Below, one piece after another: positions 54,106-62,165 of a stretch of DNA of 64,000 bases (position 1 is the stretch's first letter; each line of letters starts with the position of its first letter). Source of the DNA: an uncultured Eubacteriales bacterium (lineage in GTDB: Bacteria > Bacillota > Clostridia > Lachnospirales > Lachnospiraceae); the NCBI GenBank assembly GCA_900545225.1, contig UQXZ01000001.1:124001-188000 (forward strand), written 5' to 3'. Below the pieces are notes generated by a model that searched no databases, had not been told where the DNA came from, and saw only the letters and a list, made by a program, of their open reading frames with translations. The position numbers were made by a program, and so were the translations under genes.

Positions 54106-54789
54106 TTACCTCCTTGGATATATATGATACCCGTTTTTTGAATATATAATCATAAGATTTTTCGTTGGAATTTTATTGCCTTTTCTGTCAATAAACACAC
54201 CGACGATTTCATCTGCTACAACTCTTTCCTTTTTTTGCCATTTACCTTCCACATTTACAAATACACCAGTGTCAGATAATTTTTTATATAATTCTTCGGC
54301 CGTTTTTTCATCTCCATATATATAACTTTTGCCTTCTTTATATCCTGGGCTCGCAATCATATGCTGTCGTTGTTTATCAGTCTTTAATTCATCTTTTATT
54401 ATGCCACTTTTTCTGGCATTATCTAAAATTCGCTTATTATTTTGCTTATTATCTAATTCTTTTCTTCGTTCTATGTCGATTTTCTTAATTTCTTCTTGTC
54501 TATCTTTATAGAACCGTTTACTGTGTGCATTCTGATACACACCACTTCCGTTATCATACTCGACTAAACACCTGCAATTTGCATGTCTCCTAAATACATC
54601 TGTGTCCATATTGGGCGAATACGGATAAGTTCCAACCTTAGAAGAACACCATTTACAGCATTTGTCCGTGCTTATTCTCCTGATAAGCGGTTGAACTTTG
54701 CCACTTCTATAATGAAAATCTGCATTTGCTTTTATATTGTCGGTTACTATTGCTTGATTAAAGTGTGGAGTCTTTTGTTTTATAACAAT
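54106..54789 (-). pseudogene. 3' end of a phage minor head protein with a C-terminal type 50 toxin-like domain
   Basis: The open frame runs from just after a TGA (54790-54792). It carries the SPP1 gp7-like zinc region: KANADFHYRSGKVQPLIRRI, then CCKWC, then FRRHANCRCLVEY. The last 90 residues start QRQHMIASPGYKEGKSYIYG, continue GDEKTAEELYKKLSDTGVFV, and end KIPTKNLMIIYSKNGYHIYP. They resemble the polymorphic toxin type 50 (Ntox50) domain seen at the end of some phage head proteins. The N-terminal half of the head protein is missing; an ATG at 54609 has no ribosome binding site. Domain naming is by motif recall. Confidence 0.65.
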
Positions 54790-54949
54790 TCATTTTGCAA
54801 GTTACCGACAAGTTAGATTAGCAGCATATATAAGTAAGCCAGCTGAGCGGGAGAGCCTTGAACTGGTAAGTGTTCTTTTTTATTGCTAAATTTTACATAA
54901 AAAATCCCTTGAAAGCTTTCACGCTCTCAAGGGATTTTAAACAACAATA
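54790..54949. other. Junction sequence upstream of the head-protein fragment
   Basis: Beyond the TGA at 54790-54792 no frame continues the head protein. This is where the phage structural module was cut. The stretch also holds a terminator at 54899-54938; nothing else is recognised. Confidence 0.4.
54899..54938 (-). terminator. Terminator after the ribbon-helix-helix-like gene
   Basis: AAAATCCCTTGA pairs with TCAAGGGATTTT across a 14-base loop; the minus strand reads on into TTTTTTATG. Confidence 0.88.
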
Positions 54950-55138
54950 TTATTTATTAATATCTTTTCTAATTAGGTCAATTATATATGCATTTTGACT
55001 ATCAACCGCTGCTAATTTCTCTAATACATCTACATCTTTTTCTTTATGAAATCTAAATGTTTTCTTTTGATAAGTTTTAGCGTCATACTTTTTTATTGCG
55101 TTTCTTTGTGCCTCTGTGGTTTTATTTGTTTGTTCCAT
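54950..55138 (-). CDS. Small ribbon-helix-helix-like protein
   Basis: The 62-residue protein reads TTEAQRNAIKKYDAKTYQKK, then DVDVLEKLAAVDSQNAYIIDLIRKDI. This resembles the small Arc/CopG-like proteins frequent on clostridial mobile elements (AQ-N-AI-KY, then a helix ending YI-DLIRKDI). It may be an antitoxin or regulator. AGAAAGG lies 7 bases before the ATG and a terminator follows at once. Confidence 0.65.
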   Translation of the reverse strand: MEQTNKTTEAQRNAIKKYDAKTYQKKTFRFHKEKDVDVLEKLAAVDSQNAYIIDLIRKDINK

Positions 55139-55198
55139 TATTTAACCTTTCTAATAAATTTGTATCAATATATGGCAAAATTTAAAATCGTTTATTAC

Positions 55199-55492
55199 TT
55201 ATATAATTTCAACGTCAATATATGAAAATATTGCATTACTATAATCAAATATTCCATCTGTTCTACTTTTAGTAATTTTAAAAGCATTATCATAGTTTGA
55301 TGGTTCAGGTATTTTAATATTTTTTTCTTTTTTCAATTTACAAATATCTTTTATTAAACATCTTGATACTTGTATAACTTTTGCAATGTCTAATTCATCC
55401 ACTTCACTAACAACATCGAAGTCTGGTATATAAATTAAATAATATCCATCATCTTCTCTAAAAAATATCGGATATGCTTTTGTCTTTCCCAT
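55199..55492 (-). CDS. HicB-like antitoxin-type protein, without a hicA
   Basis: The 97-residue protein begins MGKTKAYPIFFREDDGYYLI, then YIPDFDVVSEVDELDIAKVI, which is the HicB RNase H-like pattern (YP-FF-EDDGYY--IPD-). The C-terminus carries no obvious DNA-binding helix. ATG 55492 is chosen for AGGGGGGAGA right before it; the frame extends ten codons. No partner hicA is adjacent. It may be an orphan or act alone. Confidence 0.65.
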   Translation of the reverse strand: MGKTKAYPIFFREDDGYYLIYIPDFDVVSEVDELDIAKVIQVSRCLIKDICKLKKEKNIKIPEPSNYDNAFKITKSRTDGIFDYSNAIFSYIDVEII

Positions 55493-55670
55493 TCTCCCCC
55501 CTATTTGATTATATAATAGCACATTTTTGTATATAACGCAATCTTTATATGCTGTTTTTTATTTTTATTAGATAGAAAATTATCAAGAAATCACATTCAT
55601 ATAATAAATTTTAAAAAAAGAACTACAGGAAGATATAAATCTCTGTAATCCTTTTTATATAATAAGTAAT

Positions 55671-56114
55671 TTACTTACATTGTTTCCCCTCTTTTTGATT
55701 ATAGATATTTATTAATCCATCTTTTAACACTTCGGAAAAATTAATACCATTTTTTTCGGCAAAAGTATTTAACCATGCTGGAATAGTCGTATTTTTTCTA
55801 ATCGCCTTTTCGCCGTACTTTTCGGCATATGTATCTATGTCTAATGTAATTAGAGTTTTAAATGCTTTACCGTTAATATTCAGTTTATCGTCTATAATTA
55901 CATCCGTTATATCGGTTGTTTCTGGAATGGATTCCCCATCTTCTAATTCCCCCAATATCCAACCCGAGGCGGCATCAACAGCCATTTCTAACGCTTCATT
56001 TAAATCATTGCCAAATGTTGTACAGCCTGGCAAATCAGGAACCGTTACCGTATAACCTTTTCCAGCTTCATTTAGATAAAAGCACGCTGTATAAATTAAT
56101 TTCATTTTTTCCAT
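55671..56114 (-). CDS. hicB: HicB antitoxin
   Basis: The 147-residue protein has an N-terminal HicB domain (AGKGYTVTVPDLPGCTTFGNDLNEALEMA) and a C-terminal ribbon-helix-helix-like part (RKNTTIPAWLNTFAEKNGINFSEVLKDGL). HicB binds and inhibits HicA and represses its own operon. It lies 38 bases after the hicA remnant. The start could be ATG 56114 or an ATG three codons later, since neither has a strong ribosome binding site. Its frame is intact although the toxin is broken. Confidence 0.9.
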   Translation of the reverse strand: MEKMKLIYTACFYLNEAGKGYTVTVPDLPGCTTFGNDLNEALEMAVDAASGWILGELEDGESIPETTDITDVIIDDKLNINGKAFKTLITLDIDTYAEKYGEKAIRKNTTIPAWLNTFAEKNGINFSEVLKDGLINIYNQKEGKQCK

Positions 56115-56152
56115 TTCTATAATAATTCAATGAGATTATAAGGGCTTCCCCT

Positions 56153-56334
56153 TTATAAAAGCCCTGCTTGCTGTAATATACTTTTAATTGTTGTATTAGG
56201 TATATCTCCGGGATGATTCTGTATTGTAACCTTACTTTTTTTTACAGGATGCTTATAGTGATAATGTGACCCTTTTGTTTTAACTCAATACCAACCATCA
56301 TTAATAATTATTTTTCAATTTCTCTAAATCTCAT
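56153..56334 (-). pseudogene. hicA: Broken hicA toxin gene
   Basis: AAAGGAGG sits 4 bases before ATG 56334 and the frame begins MRFREIEK, then hits TAA at 56308-56310. In another frame it continues IINDGWY, a TGA at 56285-56287, then VKTKGSHYHYKHPVKKS and GDIPNTTIKSILQQAGLL to the normal end. GSHYHY holds the HicA catalytic His. So one base is missing near 56309 and one codon is a nonsense codon. This mRNA interferase is inactive as read. Confidence 0.88.
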
Positions 56335-56596
56335 TGTTTCCTCCTTTGATTATATTACACGCATAATGCGTATAATTGTCAAGTAAGAATATGATTTTTA
56401 TTTATTTTTCTTCTATTCGATACAAAATGCAGACATAATATACTATTTTTGTAATTTTTAGATGATATTGATTCTTTAACAAAAAATCAATATCTACATC
56501 TTCAACTTGTTATGCCGTGTTAGGGTTGCAATGTGCCATATTATACATTATCATTTACATGTAGAACATTTGTTCTTTTTATAAGAGGCGGAAGTT
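56335..56596. other. Divergent control region between hicA and the integrase gene
   Basis: No coding frame is supported. It must hold divergent promoters for hicAB and the integrase. A 9-bp GTGCCATAT at 56533-56541 is the complement of ATATGGCAC at 52157-52165, near the other island edge. Significance is doubtful. Confidence 0.35.
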
Positions 56597-57700
56597 ATGT
56601 ATATAGAAAAATTACCTAATGGTAAATATAAATGTGTCGAGCGGTAAAAAAATTACATGACGGGTAAGGTTGAAAGAGTATCAGTTACTGTTGAAAAGAA
56701 TACATCAAGCAAGAGAAAGGAAGCTCTTGAAGTATTAAGAAGTAAGATAGATAAAGCGAATGAGTATAGATCTAATCAAGATTACACCTTATCTGATATC
56801 GCAAAACTCTATCTTAAGTACCAGACGCATCACATTAAAGCAAGTTCGTGCAATACATTAAGGAGTGCTATTAACACACTCTTGCAAGTCGTAAACGGTG
56901 ATGTATTGATTAATAAATTAACCGCTGCATATGTAATTAATACGCTAACCAAATCGTATAAGTCACCGACTACGATTAATAATAAAATTACTTTAATAAA
57001 AAAATTAATTAATTGGGGATATTCGCAAGATTTGATAGATAATATTGAATGGCTGCGTAAGATGAAACCTCTTAAGAAGAATAAGAATAACAAGATTGAA
57101 GATAAATATCTTGAATCTGATGAATTACAAGAACTGTTATCGCACATACGGAATAAGCAATACAAGGATTACTATATATTTCTAGCACTGAGTGGATTAA
57201 GAGCAAACGAAGCGCTTGCATTGACTATAAGTGATATTGATTTAGATAACCGCACTATATCAATTAATAAAACGATCAGTGCGCACAACAAGTCTGTAAC
57301 TTTTCCGAAGAGTGCCACATCTAACAGAGTGATCTACATTCAGGATGAATTACTTGAATTCCTTAAACGCAAATTAAAAGACAATCGACTGATTCAACTT
57401 GCTTTAGGTGTTCGCACAGATTCAATCTTCTTCAATAAAAAAGGTAACATATATGATTATGTTAATTTATATAATTACTTCCGCAAGGCTTGCCGTGAGT
57501 ATATTGGTCGTTCTCTCGGTCTTCATTCGCTAAGACATACACATGCATCGCTGATGTTTGAGCGAGGGATGAGCCTTGTGGCTATCTCTGAGCACCTAGG
57601 TCACTCAGAAAGCGCAATCACTAAACAAGTATACTTGCATATCACTGATAGACTGAAAGCGAAATACAATGAGGAAATTAAGAATGTACATATTTTATAA
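56597..57700 (+). pseudogene. Tyrosine recombinase (phage integrase) with an in-frame stop at codon 17
   Basis: From ATG 56597 (GGCGG before it) the frame reads MYIEKLPNGKYKCVER, then TAA (56645-56647), then KNYMTGKVERVSVTVEKNTS in the same frame. The normal family reads ERYK at this point, so the stop looks like a point mutation of a Tyr codon. The rest is complete: arm-binding and core-binding domains, then catalytic Arg in ALSGLRANEAL, His-x-x-Arg in LHSLRHTHASLM, His in LGHSESA, and Tyr in KQVYLHITD. A 347-residue product could start at ATG 56657, lacking only the arm-domain tip and having no good ribosome binding site. Confidence 0.88.
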
Positions 57701-57727
57701 TCTGCCCCATTTCCAGACTAAAATAAA

Positions 57728-57767
57728 AATAAACCCCACGCAAACAGCTTGTTTACCGGGGTTTTTG
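57728..57767 (+). terminator. Terminator after the integrase gene
   Basis: AAACCCC pairs with GGGGTTT, with an inner CAAAC/GTTT stem, followed by TTTTTGA. Confidence 0.75.
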
Positions 57768-57823
57768 AAAGATACATAATAATTAAATGATATACTATAA
57801 TTGATTAATTTTATCAAATTAAG

Positions 57824-57841
57824 TATATAAAACATAAAAAA
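57824..57841. repeat. Right copy of the 18-bp direct repeat, candidate att site
   Basis: TATATAAAACATAAAAAA matches 52085-52102 exactly. Its A-run is at the same time the T-tail of the DUF368 terminator on the minus strand, so the element may have inserted at a terminator end. Confidence 0.55.
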
Positions 57842-57912
57842 CGACCTCCGTCGATCAGCCTTATGTATCCCATATTCAGGTTACATACAGTCTGACCTTC
57901 AGAGGTCGTTAT
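57835..57912 (-). terminator. Long structured terminator after the DUF368 gene
   Basis: AACGACCTC (57840) pairs with GAGGTCGTT (57902). Inside, GTCAG/CTGAT and TGTATGTA/TACATA-type pairings can extend a hairpin of about 70 bases. The minus strand ends with TTTTTTATGTTTT. Confidence 0.8.
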
Positions 57913-57943
57913 TAAATCATTTACATGTCAAATACAAAATGTA

Positions 57944-58819
57944 TTATTTACGATTTCTTCTGTTTCCAAAGAATTGGAGCACGAATATAAGTGCAACACC
58001 TATTGCAAATGCAAGCCAGTTAAATGTTGCAAATGTTATAGGCGGCTGTGGAGTTGTTAATGTTGTAGGTCCCATAATAATAGAATAGATTGATCCAATC
58101 ATAAGGCCTAAAATAAAGAACATTGTGACGGTTCTAAACTTGGCCATACATATTTCAATTATCTTAACAATAAATAACGCTCCAACTACAATACCTGCTG
58201 CGAAAATAATCATTCCAGGAAGATAAGAAAGATGTAATTTAAGTAACTCTCTTCCCGCAGACATAACAGGTAAATATAATCCCATAATTAAAAGGATTGT
58301 CGATCCGGAAATTCCTGGTAGGAACATGGCAGATGTAGATGCCATTGCACCAAAGAATATCAGAAATCCGCTACCCCATGTGATGCTGCTCATGCTCACA
58401 CCGGTTGAAAAGCTGTGCTTGTTAAGCATTGTGATTAAGATAACAAATGCTATACCTACACCTAATGCTATAAAGCCTCCAACAGATGGCTTGAATGACT
58501 TCTTTTCTTCTCTTATTAACATCGGAATAGATGCAACAATAAATCCTATAAATAATGAACTTACTACATACACACTACTTTCAAATGAATGAGTAATAAC
58601 GAGAACGGAAAGGATCATTCCTACGATCCATCCAATTCCCAGCTTTATTAAATATTTAAATGCTTTCTTTCTCTCTTGACCACGCTCATAGAAAACATCG
58701 TGTGTTCCGCCTACAAAGTCATTATAGAATCCCATAATGAGGGCTACTGTACCACCCGACATTCCGGGAACACTATCTGCGATAGCCATACAGAAGCCAT
58801 TGATAATAGTCCTTATCAT
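57944..58819 (-). CDS. DUF368 membrane protein (PopT-type polyprenyl-phosphate transporter candidate)
   Basis: The 291-residue protein has about eight transmembrane helices. The DUF368 signatures are GFCMAIADSVPGMSGGTVALIMGFY near the N-terminus and a second inverted copy FLPGISGSTILLIMGLYLP near 170. PopT/DUF368 proteins are one of two recently recognised families thought to recycle undecaprenyl phosphate across the membrane; that role is from family knowledge. GGAGG lies 7 bases before the ATG. Before island insertion it may have lain directly upstream of the phosphohexomutase gene. Confidence 0.9.
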   Translation of the reverse strand: MIRTIINGFCMAIADSVPGMSGGTVALIMGFYNDFVGGTHDVFYERGQERKKAFKYLIKLGIGWIVGMILSVLVITHSFESSVYVVSSLFIGFIVASIPMLIREEKKSFKPSVGGFIALGVGIAFVILITMLNKHSFSTGVSMSSITWGSGFLIFFGAMASTSAMFLPGISGSTILLIMGLYLPVMSAGRELLKLHLSYLPGMIIFAAGIVVGALFIVKIIEICMAKFRTVTMFFILGLMIGSIYSIIMGPTTLTTPQPPITFATFNWLAFAIGVALIFVLQFFGNRRNRK

Positions 58820-58965
58820 CTGGAAACCTCCATTAAATAATTAGACTTATTCTATCACATTATTATGTAGATTTGTAGAGTTTATAAAATTTGTATTGCA
58901 TTTATATTATACATTGTAATGTTTATGTATAATATATGAAGTTTTCCTGGCTTAATTAATACTGA

Positions 58966-59925
58966 TTAGTTGTACTTGTAGAAGCCTTCTCCGGCATTAA
59001 TACCTGTTTTGCCTTCATCAATGTACTTCTTAATGATTGCTGCAATCTTACCGTTATCAGTTGCAGGATCACTTGCATCAGGGCTATTCATAATAATATG
59101 GTAAGCAGTTGTTAAACCTACGATATCAAGGATTTCAAAAGGTCCCTTTGGTGCTCCTGTTCCAATCTTCCATGTTAAGTCGATTGTCTGTGGATCTGCA
59201 ACTTCTCTTGCAAGTAATGTCTCAGCAGATCTTAAGAATGGAATAAGCATTGAGTTAAGGATATAACCAGGCTGCTCCTTCTTCATTAAAAGAGGTACCA
59301 TCTGAATCTGTCCTGCGAACTCTGCAACAGCATCATAGTACTTCTGCTCTGTTCCTGCATGGCCCATAACTTCAGCTGTATTGCCTCTCCAGATGTTGTT
59401 AGCAAAATGAAGAGCAAGATACTTCTCAGGTCTTCCTGTATACTGTGCGAATGCACTTGGAAGCATTGAAGAAGAGTTAGTTGCAATAACTGTCTTCTCA
59501 GGTAATACACCTGCAAGCTTCTCATAGAATTCGATCTTAGCCTGTGGATTCTCAGCCATCGCCTCAATTACAAGGTCTGCATCCTTTACTGCCTCTGCTA
59601 AATCTGTTACATACTTGATGTTCTCATATGCCTTTACTGCATTTCCCTTAAGTTCATCAATTTTCTCTACTGTAAGATTCTCAGGATTTGGGTAAAGTCC
59701 CTTTCCGAACATTCTAATAGCGATTGGGTTACCAAGCTTAGACTTAAAGTCCTCTAATTCTGCAAGGTAAATGTTGTGAAGTCTGTCAATCTTCTGCTTA
59801 GCTCTGACAACTGACTCCTCACTTCTTAAATAAATAGTTACATCAAAACCACAGTAAGCAGACTGATATGCAATCTGACTTCCTAATACTCCACCACCTG
59901 CTAATACAATATTTTTAAAGCTCAT
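58966..59925 (-). CDS. 3-hydroxyacyl-CoA dehydrogenase-family protein
   Basis: The 319-residue protein has the NAD-binding Rossmann motif VLAGGGVLGSQIA at residues 7-19, the catalytic-region segments DLVIEAMAEN and TNSSSMLPS, His in LHFANN, and the C-terminal dimer domain (GPFEILDIVGL, GEGFYKYN). It is related to 3-hydroxybutyryl-CoA dehydrogenase of the butyrate pathway, but the long insert near residues 40-85 and isolation from crotonase, thiolase and bcd genes make the substrate uncertain. AAAAGGAG precedes the ATG. It is a single-gene unit. Confidence 0.88.
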   Translation of the reverse strand: MSFKNIVLAGGGVLGSQIAYQSAYCGFDVTIYLRSEESVVRAKQKIDRLHNIYLAELEDFKSKLGNPIAIRMFGKGLYPNPENLTVEKIDELKGNAVKAYENIKYVTDLAEAVKDADLVIEAMAENPQAKIEFYEKLAGVLPEKTVIATNSSSMLPSAFAQYTGRPEKYLALHFANNIWRGNTAEVMGHAGTEQKYYDAVAEFAGQIQMVPLLMKKEQPGYILNSMLIPFLRSAETLLAREVADPQTIDLTWKIGTGAPKGPFEILDIVGLTTAYHIIMNSPDASDPATDNGKIAAIIKKYIDEGKTGINAGEGFYKYN

Positions 59926-60077
59926 AATGTTCTCCTTTTATAAAATTTAACCAATGTGCAAACAAATTAATATTTATAAAAGTGTAATGTAATTTTGAAG
60001 ATACTATGTTTTTATACATCTGTAAAGATGTATTGAAATGTATACAATTGTACATTTTCAGTTGTTTTGTCGTATAA

Positions 60078-60121
60078 AACAAGACCCCGAGTCAGGCCTT
60101 TGCCATTCTCGGGGTCTTTAT
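60078..60121 (-). terminator. Terminator after the carbonic anhydrase gene
   Basis: AAGACCCCGAG pairs with CTCGGGGTCTT across a 16-base loop; T-runs flank it. Confidence 0.9.
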
Positions 60122-60173
60122 AGAGCTGAATATGTATAATCTCTTGAGATTTATTATCTAAAATATATTAAAA

Positions 60174-60974
60174 TTAGTTATCTAAGAATTCTACGGCACC
60201 TGTCTCAATGTTGTATCTTGCACCAACGATCTTAACTTTGCCTTCCTTCTGAAGCTTCTTTAATGTAGCACTTTCATTTAACTTTGAGATAGAATTCTCA
60301 ATGTTGTAAAGCTCCGCCTTGTCTGCTACTTCATCTGTATGATTATCAGGATCCTGAACATCGCTTCTTGCCTTATCTACAGATGACTGAATTGTTGAAA
60401 GAATAGTTCCTAAATAAACTTCGCTGCTGTCAACATGTCCGTGACCTGAAGCAGCCTCAACAACGCCACCAACAGCTCCACAGTGAGTATGTCCCATTAC
60501 AACGATAAGAGGTGTCTTTAAATGACTTGCTGCATATTCTACACTACCAAGTTCATAATCACCAATAACGTTACCGGCATCTCTGATTGTAAAGATCTCA
60601 CCTAAACCTGTATCAAAAATTAATTCTGCAGGAACTCTTGAGTCTGCACAAGTAATAACTGTAGCGTATGGCTTCTGACCATCAGTTGCTAAGTCTTCTC
60701 TTGTTGATTCACTTGTATCAATTGTCTTTGCGCCCTTAATGTATTCTGCATTACCATCTTTTAAGGCCTGTAAAGCCGCATCAGCTGATGAATACTTATT
60801 CACATTCTCTGTGTAAGTGCTTGAATTACCTGATTCTGCTGTTGTCTCTTCAGCTGCTGTAGTTGTCTCTGTATTATTAGATGAACCACCACCTGAACAA
60901 CCTGCAAAACCAATAGTTGCTGCAGCACCTGCGATTGCAATTGCCATCGCCTTGTTAAATCTGAATTTTTTCAT
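60174..60974 (-). CDS. Exported beta-carbonic anhydrase, lipoprotein type
   Basis: The 266-residue protein starts MKKFRFNKAMAIAIAGAAAT and has a lipobox-like IGFAGC, so the mature protein would begin at that cysteine, followed by a Ser/Thr/Glu linker to about residue 60. The enzyme domain shows the zinc and catalytic residues in CADSRVPAELIFD and HTHCGAVGG. It interconverts CO2 and bicarbonate, here on the outer face of the membrane. Most beta enzymes are cytoplasmic; the signal peptide is the unusual part. The ATG at 60974 is chosen because the lipoprotein signal starts there; the frame extends 20 codons. Confidence 0.9.
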   Translation of the reverse strand: MKKFRFNKAMAIAIAGAAATIGFAGCSGGGSSNNTETTTAAEETTAESGNSSTYTENVNKYSSADAALQALKDGNAEYIKGAKTIDTSESTREDLATDGQKPYATVITCADSRVPAELIFDTGLGEIFTIRDAGNVIGDYELGSVEYAASHLKTPLIVVMGHTHCGAVGGVVEAASGHGHVDSSEVYLGTILSTIQSSVDKARSDVQDPDNHTDEVADKAELYNIENSISKLNESATLKKLQKEGKVKIVGARYNIETGAVEFLDN

Positions 60975-61185
60975 AATTAAGAACCTATCCCTTTTCCCAA
61001 TCTTAAATACAAAATATAGAGTAACAATCTGCATATTTGTTATTTTAATTTGTAATTTAGTTAATCTATAACTCGCTTTTGGTCATAACAAATATAAACA
61101 GCGGGTATTAGATTACCCGTTTTCTATCATAACAAAAAAGTAATTACTTAGCAATATTTTATACATTTTAAATATTTTAATAAAA

Positions 61186-62157
61186 TTATGTGGAAATTAC
61201 ATATGATAAATTATATAAATCCTTGACAAATTCGCCCTTTACTGCTAATCCGGCTTCCAGATCTAATTCATCAACTTTGCCGTTTTTGTATATAATCATT
61301 TTGCTGTTTTTGATACCATCTCTGAGAAGTCTTGCAGCAAACTCTCCCATTTCACTTCCGATAATTCTGTCCTTTACACTTGGGCTTCCACCTCGCTGAA
61401 CATATCCCAGTACGCACTCTATTGATTTGATCCCTGTACGCTCTTCTATTCTTTTATGAAGATCATCAATACCTTCGGTGCCTTCTGCTGCAATAAAAAT
61501 AAAATGTTCCTTACCTGTTGATTTTGTAAGTTTAATTCTGTCGATTACATCCTTCTCAAAATCAAATTTTACTTCAGGAATAAGTATGCCTGTGGCACCT
61601 GTGGCAATTCCAACTCCGATGGCCAGATTTCCACATCTTCTTCCCATTACCTTTATAACACTGCATCTGTCATGGGCTGTCATGGTATCTCTTATTTTAT
61701 CAGCCATCTCTACAGCATTATTCATGGCAGTATCAAAGCCTATTGTATAGTCTGATGCAGCAATATCATTATCAATAGTTCCAGGGATTCCTATACACTG
61801 AATTCCTCTCTTTGATAATTCAAGTGCACCTCTGAATGAACCGTCACCACCTATTACTATCAAGGCATCAAGACCCATTTCCTTACAGTTTTCGGCAGCT
61901 TTTGCAAGGCCTTCTTCCGTTGCAAATTCCTTACATCTTGCTGTATGAATCATAGTACCGCCATTGTTAATGATTTCAGATACTGAGCGGATATCAAAAT
62001 CCACATATTCTTTTTTTAGTAAGCCACTATAACCTCTTATTATTGCCCTTACATCCATACCATATGCAAGGCATGCTCTAGTTGCAGCTCTGAGAACCGC
62101 ATTCATGCCCGGTGCATCACCACCACTTGTTAAAATTCCGGCACATTTTTTCTTCAT
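61186..62157 (-). CDS. pfkA: ATP-dependent 6-phosphofructokinase
   Basis: The 323-residue enzyme phosphorylates fructose-6-P. It has ILTSGGDAPGMNAVLR, IGGDGSFRGA (Gly after GGDGS region favours ATP over pyrophosphate), the catalytic GTIDNDI, and the MGRRCGNLA substrate segment. ATG 62157 is chosen because AAGGAG lies 4 bases upstream, inside an extended frame that would begin five codons earlier. It overlaps the downstream end of the CHR gene's leader by a few bases only, so the two CHR genes and pfkA may form one transcript. Confidence 0.95.
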   Translation of the reverse strand: MKKKCAGILTSGGDAPGMNAVLRAATRACLAYGMDVRAIIRGYSGLLKKEYVDFDIRSVSEIINNGGTMIHTARCKEFATEEGLAKAAENCKEMGLDALIVIGGDGSFRGALELSKRGIQCIGIPGTIDNDIAASDYTIGFDTAMNNAVEMADKIRDTMTAHDRCSVIKVMGRRCGNLAIGVGIATGATGILIPEVKFDFEKDVIDRIKLTKSTGKEHFIFIAAEGTEGIDDLHKRIEERTGIKSIECVLGYVQRGGSPSVKDRIIGSEMGEFAARLLRDGIKNSKMIIYKNGKVDELDLEAGLAVKGEFVKDLYNLSYVIST

Positions 62158-62165
62158 ATTACTCC

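Larger units (their letters stand above)
52085..57841. mobile_element. Decayed prophage-like island (about 5.8 kb)
   Basis: Between two core genes on the minus strand lies a block of lower GC with a tyrosine integrase gene at its right end. It also holds a broken hicA with hicB, small regulator-like genes, a phage minor head protein 3' end, and repeated YjcQ-type and acidic small genes. The edges are proposed from an exact 18-bp direct repeat. Nearly all of a phage genome (terminase, capsid, tail, lysis, replication) is missing, and several of the remaining genes carry stops or frameshifts, so it cannot be an intact element. Confidence 0.75.

Noticed and set aside
54833..54880. tRNA-like or intron-like stretch (AGCTGAGCGGGAGAGCC)
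   Set aside because: No cloverleaf can be folded and there is no group II domain V motif.
28131..56522. TATGCCGTGTT shared by the region after tRNA-Thr and the region before the integrase, as a possible att pair
   Set aside because: Only 11 bases, embedded in a tRNA terminator on one side, and 28 kb of core genes lie between. Chance is likely.
58966..59925. Part of a butyrate-synthesis operon
   Set aside because: No thiolase, crotonase, bcd or etf genes are adjacent; only the dehydrogenase-like gene is present.
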